Source: Phycisphaerae bacterium (GTDB lineage: Bacteria; Planctomycetota; Phycisphaerae; Sedimentisphaerales; UBA12454). From it: a DNA stretch of 64,000 nt. Position 1 is the stretch's first letter; each line of letters starts with the position of its first letter. The notes under the pieces were generated by a model, which worked only from the letters and a program-made list of their open reading frames with translations, did not search any database and was not told the DNA's origin. The stretch lies in assembly GCA_041652575.1 (NCBI GenBank), contig JBAZHC010000002.1, forward strand, positions 186,001-250,000, written 5' to 3'. Shown one piece after another: positions 50,840-59,644 of the stretch. The translations under genes were made by a program, and so were the position numbers.

Positions 50840-51640
50840 ATGAACATACTTGAACAGGTACACACAGGAAAACGTCCGATGCCGCCAAGATTGATGCTTT
50901 ATGGTGTTGAGGGCGTTGGCAAAAGTACGTTTGGTGCAAATGCACCGAATCCAATTTTTATTCCAACCGAAGATGGTCTGAGTGAAATTGATTGTGCATC
51001 ATTTCCACTAGCTAAAAAATACACCGACATCGAGGCGTATTTGTCAGCATTGGCAATCGAAAAACATGATTATCAAACAGTTGTTATTGATAGTTGCGAT
51101 TGGCTCGAGCAGCTTATTTGGGAAGAATTGTGCCGTCTATCAGGCGCAAGCTCAATTGAACGAGTCGATGGTGGTTTTGCAAAAGGATATATCGCGGCTC
51201 TGGGTTTCTGGCGACAGATTGTCGATGCTTTAGATTCACTGCGAACCGAGCGGCATATGGCAGTGATACTTATTGCACATGCAAAAGTTGAGCGTTTCGA
51301 AGATCCGGAATCGAATGCCTACGACCGTTATACACCGCGTCTGCATAAACATGCTGCTGCATTGCTTACCGAATGGAGTGATGCGGTATTGTTTGCAACC
51401 CGCAGGTTTAGAACTCAAAGTGAAGATGCTGGTTTTGGAAGAGAAAGAACCATAGCAGTCGGTATTGGCGAATCTGGTGGTGAGCGATTAATTCGCACTG
51501 TTGGCGGTCCATCATGTATTGCCAAGAACAGATACAACCTTCCGTATGAAATTCCTCTATCGTGGGATGCGTTCGTAAACGCGCTCAATAACAATTCAAA
51601 TCAAGAAACTACTAATCTGGAGAATGTAAACAATGGCTAA
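50840..51640 (+). CDS. Phage RecA-like ATPase (Sak4-type)
   Basis: 266 residues. Walker A LYGVEGVGKSTFGANA, Walker B-like YQTVVIDSCDWLE, and VILIAHAKVERFEDPE form a RecA-fold core seen in phage nucleotide-binding/Sak4 proteins, which help single-strand annealing during phage recombination. AAGGAAGACAA precedes ATG. It overlaps the DUF669 gene by 8 bp, its usual neighbour. Confidence 0.85.
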   Translation: MNILEQVHTGKRPMPPRLMLYGVEGVGKSTFGANAPNPIFIPTEDGLSEIDCASFPLAKKYTDIEAYLSALAIEKHDYQTVVIDSCDWLEQLIWEELCRLSGASSIERVDGGFAKGYIAALGFWRQIVDALDSLRTERHMAVILIAHAKVERFEDPESNAYDRYTPRLHKHAAALLTEWSDAVLFATRRFRTQSEDAGFGRERTIAVGIGESGGERLIRTVGGPSCIAKNRYNLPYEIPLSWDAFVNALNNNSNQETTNLENVNNG

Positions 51641-52082
51641 TCTTAACTTTAATGCAAATAACGTCGAAGCTGCAACCGATTTTGATCCAATACCAGCGGG
51701 GAAATATTCTGCTGTGATTGTAGACAGTGAAATGAAAGCGGCCAAAAACGGAAATGGCAGCTATCTCGAATTGAAATTTCAGATTATCGAAGGCGAGTAC
51801 AAGAATCGCCTGCTCTGGGCCAGGCTAAGCCTTGAAAACCAGAATGATACGACGGTGAAAATAGCCAAAAGTCAATTGGCTGCCATTTGCCAAGCTATCG
51901 GAGTGATGGTGCCCAAGGATAGTGCAGAGTTGCACAATATGCCAATGATCATCAATGTCAAAGTTAAAAAACGCAGTGACAACGGTGAGTTGGCTAACGA
52001 AATCAAAGGTTACAGCAAAAGAGAAACATCTGTTTCGCAAAATGCTCCATCACAAAAAGGAATTGCTCCCTGGAAACGCTGA
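51633..52082 (+). CDS. DUF669-family phage protein (ssDNA-binding-like)
   Basis: 149 residues. DFDPIPAGKYSAVIVDSEMK, NGSYLELKFQIIEGEYKNR and KIAKSQLAAICQAIGV are DUF669 traits. These small proteins accompany Sak4-type ATPases and are thought to bind single-stranded DNA. The C-terminus is flexible (SVSQNAPSQKGIAPWKR). The stop overlaps the RusA start as CTGA. Confidence 0.88.
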   Translation: MANLNFNANNVEAATDFDPIPAGKYSAVIVDSEMKAAKNGNGSYLELKFQIIEGEYKNRLLWARLSLENQNDTTVKIAKSQLAAICQAIGVMVPKDSAELHNMPMIINVKVKKRSDNGELANEIKGYSKRETSVSQNAPSQKGIAPWKR

Positions 52083-52435
52083 CGATAGAGCTGCCATATC
52101 CGCCAAGTATTAATCATTATTTCAAGCGGCGGGGGAACAGGACGTTCATTGGCCCTGAAGGACTTTTATTTCGCGGAAAAGTTTGCAGGGCACTTATGGC
52201 AGCAAGAGTTCGACCGATGGCGGGTATGCTCGCGATGAAGGTCAGGGCATACCCGCCGGATAGACGCAAGCGTGATATCGACAATATTCAAAAACCGCTG
52301 CTGGATGCATTGGAGAAGGGCAGAGCCTTTTTTAACGATTGCCAGATAAAGCATCTGACAACTGTTATGAAAGAACCTTTCAAGGGCGGAAAAACAATAG
52401 TAACGATTAAAACATTAAAAGTGAAAGAAACATGA
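52079..52435 (+). CDS. rusA: RusA-type Holliday junction resolvase, apparent CTG start
   Basis: The homologous N-terminus TIELPYPPSINHYFKRRGNR begins at 52082, far upstream of the first ATG (52196). The codon in the M position is CTG at 52079, and it overlaps the DUF669 stop as CTGA in place of the usual ATGA. About 118 residues. The catalytic Asp residues are in KRDIDNIQKPLLDAL and FFNDCQIKHL. It resolves branched phage DNA. A start at ATG 52196 would lose the first third of the fold. Confidence 0.8.
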   Translation: MTIELPYPPSINHYFKRRGNRTFIGPEGLLFRGKVCRALMAARVRPMAGMLAMKVRAYPPDRRKRDIDNIQKPLLDALEKGRAFFNDCQIKHLTTVMKEPFKGGKTIVTIKTLKVKET

Positions 52436-52473
52436 AAAAAGTGCAAGTAACAATACAGAGAATTATCCCTTTG

Positions 52474-52896
52474 CTAATGAATCGATTCATCGAATGTGGC
52501 AAGGAATTGTTCTGGGGTTTGAACGACAATACTTTTCAACGGGAAATGTTTGATATTTCGTGTCAGCAGGTAGTTACACTTGGCATGCAGTGCACTGTAG
52601 TACTGAATCGCATCCTCAAAATCCTTCACGTTTGCATCTATGGCTTGATTGACTATCTGAGCGGTACAGTCAACCGTTGTAAAGCTGTTGCGCAAAGTAG
52701 TCAATACCTTCTGAGCAGTCTTGATGCCGGAGAGTTTATTGACGATGTAGTATATATTGTTGAAACTAATAGCGGAAATATAACCCTGCACATGCGAGGA
52801 CTCCGCAGCTGTCCACAATTTAGCCGAGGCATCAAAGTGCTGCGGACGATTCAGGAGAACATCCAGCAGAATATTGGTGTCAAAAAATATCTTCAT
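52474..52896 (-). CDS. PIN-domain toxin (VapC-like)
   Basis: 140 residues. MKIFFDTNILLDVLL carries the first active-site Asp; FEDAIQYYSALHAKC holds the acidic pair and LLTRNIKHF the last motif. PIN toxins cut tRNA or rRNA under stress. ATGA overlap with its antitoxin gene upstream. The pair runs against the surrounding phage operon, as an independent cargo module would. Confidence 0.9.
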   Translation of the reverse strand: MKIFFDTNILLDVLLNRPQHFDASAKLWTAAESSHVQGYISAISFNNIYYIVNKLSGIKTAQKVLTTLRNSFTTVDCTAQIVNQAIDANVKDFEDAIQYYSALHAKCNYLLTRNIKHFPLKSIVVQTPEQFLATFDESIH

Positions 52897-53144
52897 TTTT
52901 TAAGTCCATATTTTTCTATCAGGGCTTCGGTGAGCACATCACGTTGGGATTTACCGCGAGGCAGTTTTATTATGCCTGCCATTTTGCGTGTAAGTGGTCC
53001 AAGCTCAACAGCGGTTTTATCGCCGGCAGCCAGACTGTGGATAAATTGGCTGAACATTTCCGACACACTGACATTGTTTACTTGTGCCAATTTTTTGGCC
53101 AAGGACACCGTTTCGCTATCGGCATTAAGGGTAAGTTTTGGCAT
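52893..53144 (-). CDS. Antitoxin of the PIN toxin (DUF6364-like)
   Basis: Start ATG 53144 with AAGGAA 6 bp upstream; 83 residues. MPKLTLNADSETVSLAKKLA is a ribbon-helix-helix N-terminus, followed by VNNVSVSEMFSQFIHSL and a C-terminal toxin-binding tail. It should repress its own promoter and neutralise the toxin. The longer frame to 53432 lacks coding character. Confidence 0.82.
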   Translation of the reverse strand: MPKLTLNADSETVSLAKKLAQVNNVSVSEMFSQFIHSLAAGDKTAVELGPLTRKMAGIIKLPRGKSQRDVLTEALIEKYGLKK

Positions 53145-53210
53145 ATAAAGTTCCTTACGTAATATCTTTTCTAAATTATACGTATATTTTTGGTGGATGT
53201 CAAAATAAAA

Positions 53211-54887
53211 ATGATACAACTTCGGGCTTATCAAAAACAAGCAATTAACGCTTGTTACGATTACATGCGAAAAAGCACAGGTAACGGCTGTATTGTGCTG
53301 CCGACGGGCTCGGGAAAATCGATAATCCTGGCACAAATTTGTCATGATGCTGTTTCCATTTGGGATGGGCGAGTGCTTGTTCTTGCACATGTTCAGGAAC
53401 TTATCGAGCAGAATGCCGGGGAAATTAAACACTTTCTCGGTGATAATTTTGTAGGAATTTATTCTGTCGGATTAAAGCAGAAAGATATGCATCAGCCTGT
53501 GATAGCAGCATCGATTCAATCTATTTATCGAAAAGCTTTTGATTTTGAACCATTCGATCTTGTCATTATTGATGAAAGCCATCTTATACCTGCTAGTGGC
53601 GATGGGATGTATTTATCGTTTTTGCGGGATGCAAAAATAGTTAATCCTAATATTCGACTTATCGGAACGACTGCGACGCCATATCGCACTGGAACTGGCA
53701 TGATCTGCGGACCGGATAATATACTAAACGAAGTCTGCTACGAAGTAGGTATTAAAGAATTAATCCGTGATGGTTTTTTATGTCCACTTCGCAGCAAAGC
53801 CTCAAAAACTCGCATTGATACAAGCGGTCTACACATTCGCGGTGGTGAATTTATCGCCAACGAGCTTGAAGATTTGATGGATACCGATACGAGGGTAAAG
53901 GCTGCATGTTCTGAAATATTAGAATACACACAGGATAGAAAAGCGGTTCTTATCTTTGCTGCAGGTGTGGAACATGGCAAGCACATTCAGCGGATATTTC
54001 AGGAAGATCATAACATCGAATGTGGTTTCGTCAGTGGCGATAGTCCCGATGGCTGGCGGAGGAAGATGATTGATGATTTCCGAAGCGGAAAACTCAAATA
54101 TCTCTGCAATGTAAATGTTTTAACTACAGGTTTTGATGCACCTAATATCGATTGTATAGCAATGTTGCGCCCGACGATGTCGCCGGGACTTTTCTATCAG
54201 TCCGTAGGAAGGGGTTTTAGATTACATGAAAGTAAAAAAGATTGTCTCGTATTGGATTTTGGTGGAAATATTCTTCGTCATGGTCCCGTCGATTGCCTTC
54301 GGGTCACAGATGCAGTTGTCAAAGGAAATGGAGATGCTCCGGCAAAGGAATGCCCAGAATGCTCTGAAATTATTCACGCTGCCTATGCAAGATGCCCTGT
54401 ATGTGGATACGAATTTCCGCCGCCGGAGAAAACAAAACATGAAACCACTGCCAGCACCGAAGGGATACTATCCGACCAGGCAAGTGTTAATGAATATCCG
54501 GTCGAGGAAGTTCTCTACAACGTTCACGCCAAGAAAGGTGCTAAAGCCGAATCACCTCGAACCATGCGAGTGCAATATAAAATAGGTTTCGCTTCCTATA
54601 TTTCCGAATGGATATGTTTTGAACATACAGGATTTGCTCGCCAAAAAGCTGAGAATTGGTGGAAGCAGAGGTCAGATGGTGTAGTGCCGGATGATTCTGA
54701 TATGGCAGTATATTTTGCTACCAATGGCAGGTTACGAGAGCCTGTAAAAATAACTGTAAAAAGTATTCCAGGCCAGAAATTCGACGCGATAGTTGGCTAT
54801 CAATTCGAATATCCACAAGCCGACAATTGGCAATTCGACCAACCAGAGCCTCAGTATGTCCCTGCCAACGATGGAATCCCCTTTTAG
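53211..54887 (+). CDS. Superfamily 2 DEAD/DEAH helicase with C-terminal zinc ribbon
   Basis: Start taken at ATG 53211 (MIQLRAYQKQAI); TTG/GTG starts 18-21 bp upstream are possible. About 558 residues. GCIVLPTGSGKSIILAQI (Walker A), IIDESHLIPA (DExH), LIGTTATPYRTGTGM, TTGFDAPNIDCIAMLRPT and SVGRGFRLHESK (motif VI) make a complete helicase core. A four-cysteine zinc ribbon follows (CPECSEIIHAAYARCPVC). Phage homologues unwind DNA at the replication start. Confidence 0.92.
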   Translation: MIQLRAYQKQAINACYDYMRKSTGNGCIVLPTGSGKSIILAQICHDAVSIWDGRVLVLAHVQELIEQNAGEIKHFLGDNFVGIYSVGLKQKDMHQPVIAASIQSIYRKAFDFEPFDLVIIDESHLIPASGDGMYLSFLRDAKIVNPNIRLIGTTATPYRTGTGMICGPDNILNEVCYEVGIKELIRDGFLCPLRSKASKTRIDTSGLHIRGGEFIANELEDLMDTDTRVKAACSEILEYTQDRKAVLIFAAGVEHGKHIQRIFQEDHNIECGFVSGDSPDGWRRKMIDDFRSGKLKYLCNVNVLTTGFDAPNIDCIAMLRPTMSPGLFYQSVGRGFRLHESKKDCLVLDFGGNILRHGPVDCLRVTDAVVKGNGDAPAKECPECSEIIHAAYARCPVCGYEFPPPEKTKHETTASTEGILSDQASVNEYPVEEVLYNVHAKKGAKAESPRTMRVQYKIGFASYISEWICFEHTGFARQKAENWWKQRSDGVVPDDSDMAVYFATNGRLREPVKITVKSIPGQKFDAIVGYQFEYPQADNWQFDQPEPQYVPANDGIPF

Positions 54888-54895
54888 GGAAAACT

Positions 54896-57196
54896 ATGCC
54901 AAATATTAGAGATATATCTTTGACTTATTTGCAGGCTGGTCTTTCAGTTCTGCCGGCAAATGTGCAACTTAAATTTGCAGCATTATCTCAATGGAAGCAA
55001 TATCAGCAGCGGCTTCCATATGATACTGAACTGCAATCCTGGTTCAGTAATGGCCACAGTGGCGTATGCATCGTGGCAGGTAAAGTTTCCGGCAATCTTG
55101 AAATGATTGATTTCGATCTGGAGGGACAGGCATATCCGCAATGGTACGATATAGTGGAAAAGGAATCACCCGGTCTGGTCGACAGGCTTGTAATTGAAAA
55201 ATCACAATCCGGAGGCCGTCATGTAATCTATAGGTGCCAATCAGAAGTGTGCGGAAATACAAAGCTTGCTCAGCAGAAAGTTATCCTGCCAACAGAAGAT
55301 GAAGTTAAAATCTGCGGTAAAAAATACAAACCCCGCAAGGATAAAGATGGCAATTGGTTTGTAATTCTGACGCTTATTGAAACTCGCGGCGAAGGTGGTT
55401 TATTTTTATGTGCGCCAACTCCTGGCTATGAACTGATTCAAAATGATTTCACTAACATACCTGTAATATCTGCGGAAGACAGGGACATATTACTTGAAGC
55501 GGCATTGAGTCTGAATGAATATGTGCCGGAACCAGTCCAACCAACCCAACCAATATCAGCACCATCGCCAGCAGGAAATCTCCGGCCCGGTGACGATTAT
55601 AACGCCAACGGCGATTTAAGGGATGTTTTATTACAGCATGGATGGCAGTGTTATCAGGGCGGTGAAAACGAGCATTGGTGCCGGCCGGGCAAGACAAGCG
55701 GGACCTCTGCAACACTTAAAAATAGAGTATTTTACGTATTCAGTACCAATGCACATCCATTTGAAAGTGAAAAGGCATACTCACCATTCAGCGTTTATAC
55801 GCTTTTAGAACATAATGGTGATTATAGTAAGGCAGCACAGGCATTGGCAGCAAAAGGTTATGGTGAAAAGAATATCGAGCTACCAACTGATGTAGATATC
55901 TCCGCACTGGTCAAATCGCTTGAAAAACAAGACAAGCAAATTCAGCGGTTTACTGATCCGGGTCCAATACCAGTTGAGCTTATGCGTGTTCCTGGTTTTA
56001 TATCGCGAGTAATTGATTTTTGTATGCAGATTTCAGCGTATCCAAACCAGCCCATGGCTTTTTGCGGGGGTTTGGCAGGGCAATCATATCTATGTGGCCG
56101 CAAGGTTCGCGAGAAGGGTGATCTTCGTCCCAATATTTATATCCTGGCTCTTGCAGGTGCATCGACCGGTAAAGATCATCCAAGAAAAATCAATGCTCAT
56201 ATTCTTAACCAGATAGGTGAGATGAATGCCTTAGGTGATAAATTTGCCTCAGGTGAGGGCCTCCAGGATGCGATGTTTCAGACACCATGCATGCTCTTTC
56301 AAAATGATGAAGTTGATGGCATGCTTTTATCATTGAATAAGAGTCGCGATGGGCATTTAGAGAGCATCATGGGAACGCTGCTGACAATGTACACATCCAG
56401 TAATTCCATATATCCAATGCGCAGAAAGGCAGGAAAACAGCAGGCAGGATTTATCAACCAGCCGCATCTTACATTTTTTGGGACGGCAACACCCAAATAT
56501 TATTACAGTGCACTAAGCGAGAGAATGATGACCAATGGTTTCATCGCAAGAATGATAACTATTGATGTCGGTAAACGTTCAGAAGGCAAAGATGCAGGTC
56601 TTATAGATTCGATGCCAAAGGAAATCCTTGAGGTAGCTAAATGGTGGAAGGATTTTAATCCAGGCAAACCAAATAATCTTGTTGATGTAAACCCGGTACC
56701 GGCAGTTGTTGATTATTCTAAAGAAGCTAAACGTATTCTCGATGATTTTCGTGTATTTGCAGACAGCGAGTATGCAAAAGCAGAAGAAAATAATGATGAG
56801 GTCTCCAAAACAGTATGGGGCAGGGCAAATGAAAACGCTCGCAAACTGGCATTAATTTACAGCTGCAGTGAAAATCACCTGTCACCCTTAATCAGTGCAG
56901 CTGCTGCAAAATGGTCTGTTGCACTTATGGCACATCAGCTGCGAAGGATGCTCTATCTTGCCGACTGTTATGTTGCTGAAAATGACTTCCACGCTTTGTG
57001 TCTCAAGGTCAAACAAAAACTTCGCCAAGCGGATCAGAGAATGCTTCTGCATAGTGTACTTATGAAGAGAATGAAAATCGATAAAACCAGTTTCCGCAAT
57101 ATTATAGAAACTCTTAAGGAGCAAGGAGATATCGAAGCGATAACCATTTCTACAAAAACCAATAAGGGAACAGGCTATCGCCTGTTGGAGGAATAA
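54896..57196 (+). CDS. Phage primase-polymerase / DUF3987 replication protein
   Basis: Start ATG 54896 with TTAGGGAAA upstream; 766 residues. The N-terminal ~200 residues are a primase-polymerase domain: GHSGVCIVAGKVSGNLEMID (acidic metal site), SQSGGRHVIYRCQS. The central ~400-residue DUF3987 domain has a P-loop ALAGASTGKDHPRKIN and FQNDEVDGMLLSLNK. A C-terminal winged helix is likely (KIDKTSFRNIIETLKEQGDI). It should start replication of the element with the neighbouring helicase. A candidate origin follows. Confidence 0.88.
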   Translation: MPNIRDISLTYLQAGLSVLPANVQLKFAALSQWKQYQQRLPYDTELQSWFSNGHSGVCIVAGKVSGNLEMIDFDLEGQAYPQWYDIVEKESPGLVDRLVIEKSQSGGRHVIYRCQSEVCGNTKLAQQKVILPTEDEVKICGKKYKPRKDKDGNWFVILTLIETRGEGGLFLCAPTPGYELIQNDFTNIPVISAEDRDILLEAALSLNEYVPEPVQPTQPISAPSPAGNLRPGDDYNANGDLRDVLLQHGWQCYQGGENEHWCRPGKTSGTSATLKNRVFYVFSTNAHPFESEKAYSPFSVYTLLEHNGDYSKAAQALAAKGYGEKNIELPTDVDISALVKSLEKQDKQIQRFTDPGPIPVELMRVPGFISRVIDFCMQISAYPNQPMAFCGGLAGQSYLCGRKVREKGDLRPNIYILALAGASTGKDHPRKINAHILNQIGEMNALGDKFASGEGLQDAMFQTPCMLFQNDEVDGMLLSLNKSRDGHLESIMGTLLTMYTSSNSIYPMRRKAGKQQAGFINQPHLTFFGTATPKYYYSALSERMMTNGFIARMITIDVGKRSEGKDAGLIDSMPKEILEVAKWWKDFNPGKPNNLVDVNPVPAVVDYSKEAKRILDDFRVFADSEYAKAEENNDEVSKTVWGRANENARKLALIYSCSENHLSPLISAAAAKWSVALMAHQLRRMLYLADCYVAENDFHALCLKVKQKLRQADQRMLLHSVLMKRMKIDKTSFRNIIETLKEQGDIEAITISTKTNKGTGYRLLEE

Positions 57197-57223
57197 AAAT
57201 GTGTCCCCGAATCATGATGAATG

Positions 57224-57475
57224 TTTCACCCAAGGGTGAAAGATTTAAGAGTTTAGAGTGTTTGCCAGTCATTTTAGTAACAAAAAATCTGAAAAGAATA
57301 AATTGTCCCAAACAGAGGGGTGAAGCATTTGGGGAAGGATTCAAAAGTCATAAGTATATGATAATAATATATATACATATATATATATTAATCTTTCACC
57401 TATTCACCCCACACACGCACACGCGCGACGCGATGCGCGCACGCGTATAGGCGGGGTGGAACGGGAAGGATTCAA
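57224..57475. other. Candidate replication origin: GGTGAA iterons and AT-rich block
   Basis: TTTCACCCAAGGGTGAAA (57224-57241) is a perfect palindrome. GGGGTGAA recurs at 57317, its inverse CTTTCACC at 57393 and TTCACCCC at 57403. Between them lies a 35-bp A/T-only block (57356-57390), then CG-rich CACACGCGCGACGCGATGCG. GGGAAGGATTCAAA is a direct repeat at 57332 and 57463. This fits an origin beside its initiator gene. No gene is convincing in 57197-57537. Confidence 0.5.
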
Positions 57476-57537
57476 ATCAAACATCACTGGCGATGTTGCC
57501 GGTAAATAAATAAACACTTTTTTTAAGGAGTACGGAA

Positions 57538-58176
57538 ATGAAATCTTTAAAACAATTTAGTAAATGGGATGTGGTGATTGCTTTAATTATCATTGTCACT
57601 GGTCTAGCATTAGCACTTGGTGGCTGTCAGATGCCAAACATCCAACCCGAGCAGCTTCAGAGTTTGGCTGTCCAAACAGAAGAGTTAAGCGGCAAGATCG
57701 ATTTATTCCAGGAGCAGACAAAGGCAACTCTGGATTCATTGAAGCAAAATGGCACCCTAGATTCTAATGCTATTGCCAAAGTCGAAAAGCTCCAAAGCAG
57801 TATCGACTCAGTGCAAACTAAAACAGCGGCAATTGCAAGTGCTGTTAAAAATGCGCAGTATACCAATCCTGATGATGGTTTGACAACAGTGCTTGAAGGA
57901 GTACGTGCAGCAAATGCAGCAAGCACACCTTTTAATCCTTATGCACCTCTGATTGATGTTGGTCTCGGCATCGCAGCGGCAGTTGCAGCAAGCATAGCAA
58001 AGAAGAATGCAACGCAAGCGGCCCAGGCACAGGCAAAGTACGATGCACATAAGCAGGGCGTTGAGCTGACTATGAAGCAGGTATCGCAATCAACTGTTCC
58101 GGAAGTTAAGGCAATTGAAACACAGTTGTATCAAAACATTGGTGAAGCTCGCAAGACAATCGTTCCAGTCTCGTAG
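57538..58176 (+). CDS. Phage-encoded lipoprotein with coiled coil
   Basis: 212 residues. DVVIALIIIVTGLALALGGC is a lipoprotein signal with lipobox ALGGC. A coiled coil spans ~35-100 (LSGKIDLFQEQTKATLDSLK, AKVEKLQSSIDSVQTKTAAI). A small membrane segment (LIDVGLGIAAAVAASIA) and an Ala/Gln-rich tail follow. AAGGAG precedes ATG. The function is unknown: superinfection exclusion or lysis are options. It lies between replication genes and a methyltransferase. Confidence 0.65.
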   Translation: MKSLKQFSKWDVVIALIIIVTGLALALGGCQMPNIQPEQLQSLAVQTEELSGKIDLFQEQTKATLDSLKQNGTLDSNAIAKVEKLQSSIDSVQTKTAAIASAVKNAQYTNPDDGLTTVLEGVRAANAASTPFNPYAPLIDVGLGIAAAVAASIAKKNATQAAQAQAKYDAHKQGVELTMKQVSQSTVPEVKAIETQLYQNIGEARKTIVPVS

Positions 58177-58439
58177 GTTTGCACACATCGCTTACGTTTG
58201 CGCAGGTTGCGATGTTTAAAAAAAATTGAACACTTACGCAAAGAATAAAAAACGAAGCAACCTGTCGCAACGTGAAGCGAACGCGATATAAGTCTTGGGT
58301 CCTCCGGGACTTAAAACAAGACAAACCCAGGGGGGAACAGTAGGCGTTTGGCATTGATTCGGTCGCCAACTACATTTTTTTAAAAAGTATGCAAAAATAT
58401 TGTTTTTGAGCTGAAAACGAAGTTTTTAAGGAGCATATT
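58177..58439 (+). other. Non-coding gap with inverted repeats
   Basis: CAGGTTGC (near 58203) and GCAACCTG (near 58256) are inverses about 45 bp apart, and AAGTC/GACTT flank TTGGGTCCTCCGG. No start with a good ribosome site except the one for the next gene (AAGGAG at 58429). It could hold a small structured RNA. Confidence 0.3.
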
Positions 58440-59633
58440 ATGAAAATAGAACTACGAAATATTAACGAAATCCACCCATATGAAAACAATCCCCGGATCA
58501 ATGACAAGGCGGTTGACGCTGTGGCGGGGAGTTTGAAGGAGTTTGGATTTCGCCAGCCGATTGTGGTTGATAGGGACAGCGTCATTATCGTTGGTCATAC
58601 CCGCTACAAAGCGGCCCAGAAACTCGGACTTGAAAAAGTTCCCGTTCATGTGGCCAAAGATTTAAACGATGTGCAGATAAAAGCGTATCGTCTCGCTGAC
58701 AATCAGCTTCACGAACTATCCGATTGGAACTATGAACTTCTGCCTATCGAGCTAAAAGACCTCCAGGGCATGGATTTTGACTTGGGACTTTTAGGTTTCG
58801 ACAAAGATGAGCTTGCCAAATTGCTCGGCAACGAAGTGACCGAGGGTTTGACCGACCCGGATGATGTACCCGAGCCACCGGCCGAACCAATAACACAGCC
58901 CGGCGACATTTGGATACTTGGTGACCACCGGCTGATGTGCGGCGACTCGACGATGAAAGAAGACGTCGAGCGGCTTATGAATGGCCAGCTTGCCGATATG
59001 GTTTTCACTGATCCCCCATATAATATTTCGTATGTCGGAGGTACTGAGGATAAGATGACAATCAAGAACGATTCTATGAGCGCTGAGGATTATGAAAAGT
59101 TCATGGATGCATTCTTTGCTATGTACCTCCAGAGCATAAAGCCTGCAGCATCGATGTATGTATGCCACGCATCTGCTTGGCAGCTTGAGACTGAATTGTC
59201 AATTCGGCGAGCCAGTTTCAAAGTACGCAATCCAATCATCTGGGCAAAGAACTGTGGGGCATTTGGTTTTGCCCGTTATAAGTTCCAGCACGAGCCCATA
59301 TTTTACTGTCACATTGAGGGCCAATCAGATGCATGGTACGGTGATTTGACGCAGACAACCGTTTGGAACGAAAAGAAACCATCTGCCAACCGGCTGCATC
59401 CCACTATGAAACCCGTGGAGATAGTTCAGCGTGCATTGGTCAACAGTTCGAAGGCGGGGGATATGGTCCTCGATTTGTTCATGGGTTCGGGTACTACGAT
59501 GATTGCCTGTGAGCAGACAGGACGGGTAAGCTACGGCATGGAGCTGGACCCGATTTATTGTGATGTAGTTGTAAAAAGATACGAGGAATTTACTGGCCAA
59601 AAGGCACAGCGATTTAAAGGACAGTTGCAATGA
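58440..59633 (+). CDS. ParB-domain DNA methyltransferase (N4/N6, DPPY)
   Basis: 397 residues. Residues 1-~95 are a ParB/sulfiredoxin-like domain (ENNPRINDKAVDAVAGSLKE, VIIVGHTRYKAAQKLGL). The methyltransferase follows: GDHRLMCGDSTMKEDVER, the catalytic VFTDPPYNISY, and SAM-binding LDLFMGSGTTMIACEQTGR. Such genes are common in phages and protect DNA from restriction. Its last residues (AQRFKGQLQ) replace a likely native end found downstream at 61034-61084, because a Fic gene has been inserted. Confidence 0.92.
   Translation: MKIELRNINEIHPYENNPRINDKAVDAVAGSLKEFGFRQPIVVDRDSVIIVGHTRYKAAQKLGLEKVPVHVAKDLNDVQIKAYRLADNQLHELSDWNYELLPIELKDLQGMDFDLGLLGFDKDELAKLLGNEVTEGLTDPDDVPEPPAEPITQPGDIWILGDHRLMCGDSTMKEDVERLMNGQLADMVFTDPPYNISYVGGTEDKMTIKNDSMSAEDYEKFMDAFFAMYLQSIKPAASMYVCHASAWQLETELSIRRASFKVRNPIIWAKNCGAFGFARYKFQHEPIFYCHIEGQSDAWYGDLTQTTVWNEKKPSANRLHPTMKPVEIVQRALVNSSKAGDMVLDLFMGSGTTMIACEQTGRVSYGMELDPIYCDVVVKRYEEFTGQKAQRFKGQLQ
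59586..59606 (+). repeat. 21-bp direct repeat, left of the Fic insertion
   Basis: GAATTTACTGGCCAAAAGGC, plus A. It matches 61016-61036 at 20 of 21 bases. It encodes EFTGQKA near the methyltransferase C-terminus and marks the left junction of a ~1.4-kb insertion. Confidence 0.75.
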
Positions 59634-59644
59634 TGCTCACTGAC

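Noticed and set aside
52432..53148. 238-codon plus-strand frame
   Set aside because: Antisense to the PIN toxin-antitoxin pair; no conserved motif.
57199..57450. 83-codon frame after the primase gene
   Set aside because: It crosses the A/T-only block and CpG run; the protein text is low-complexity. An origin fits better.
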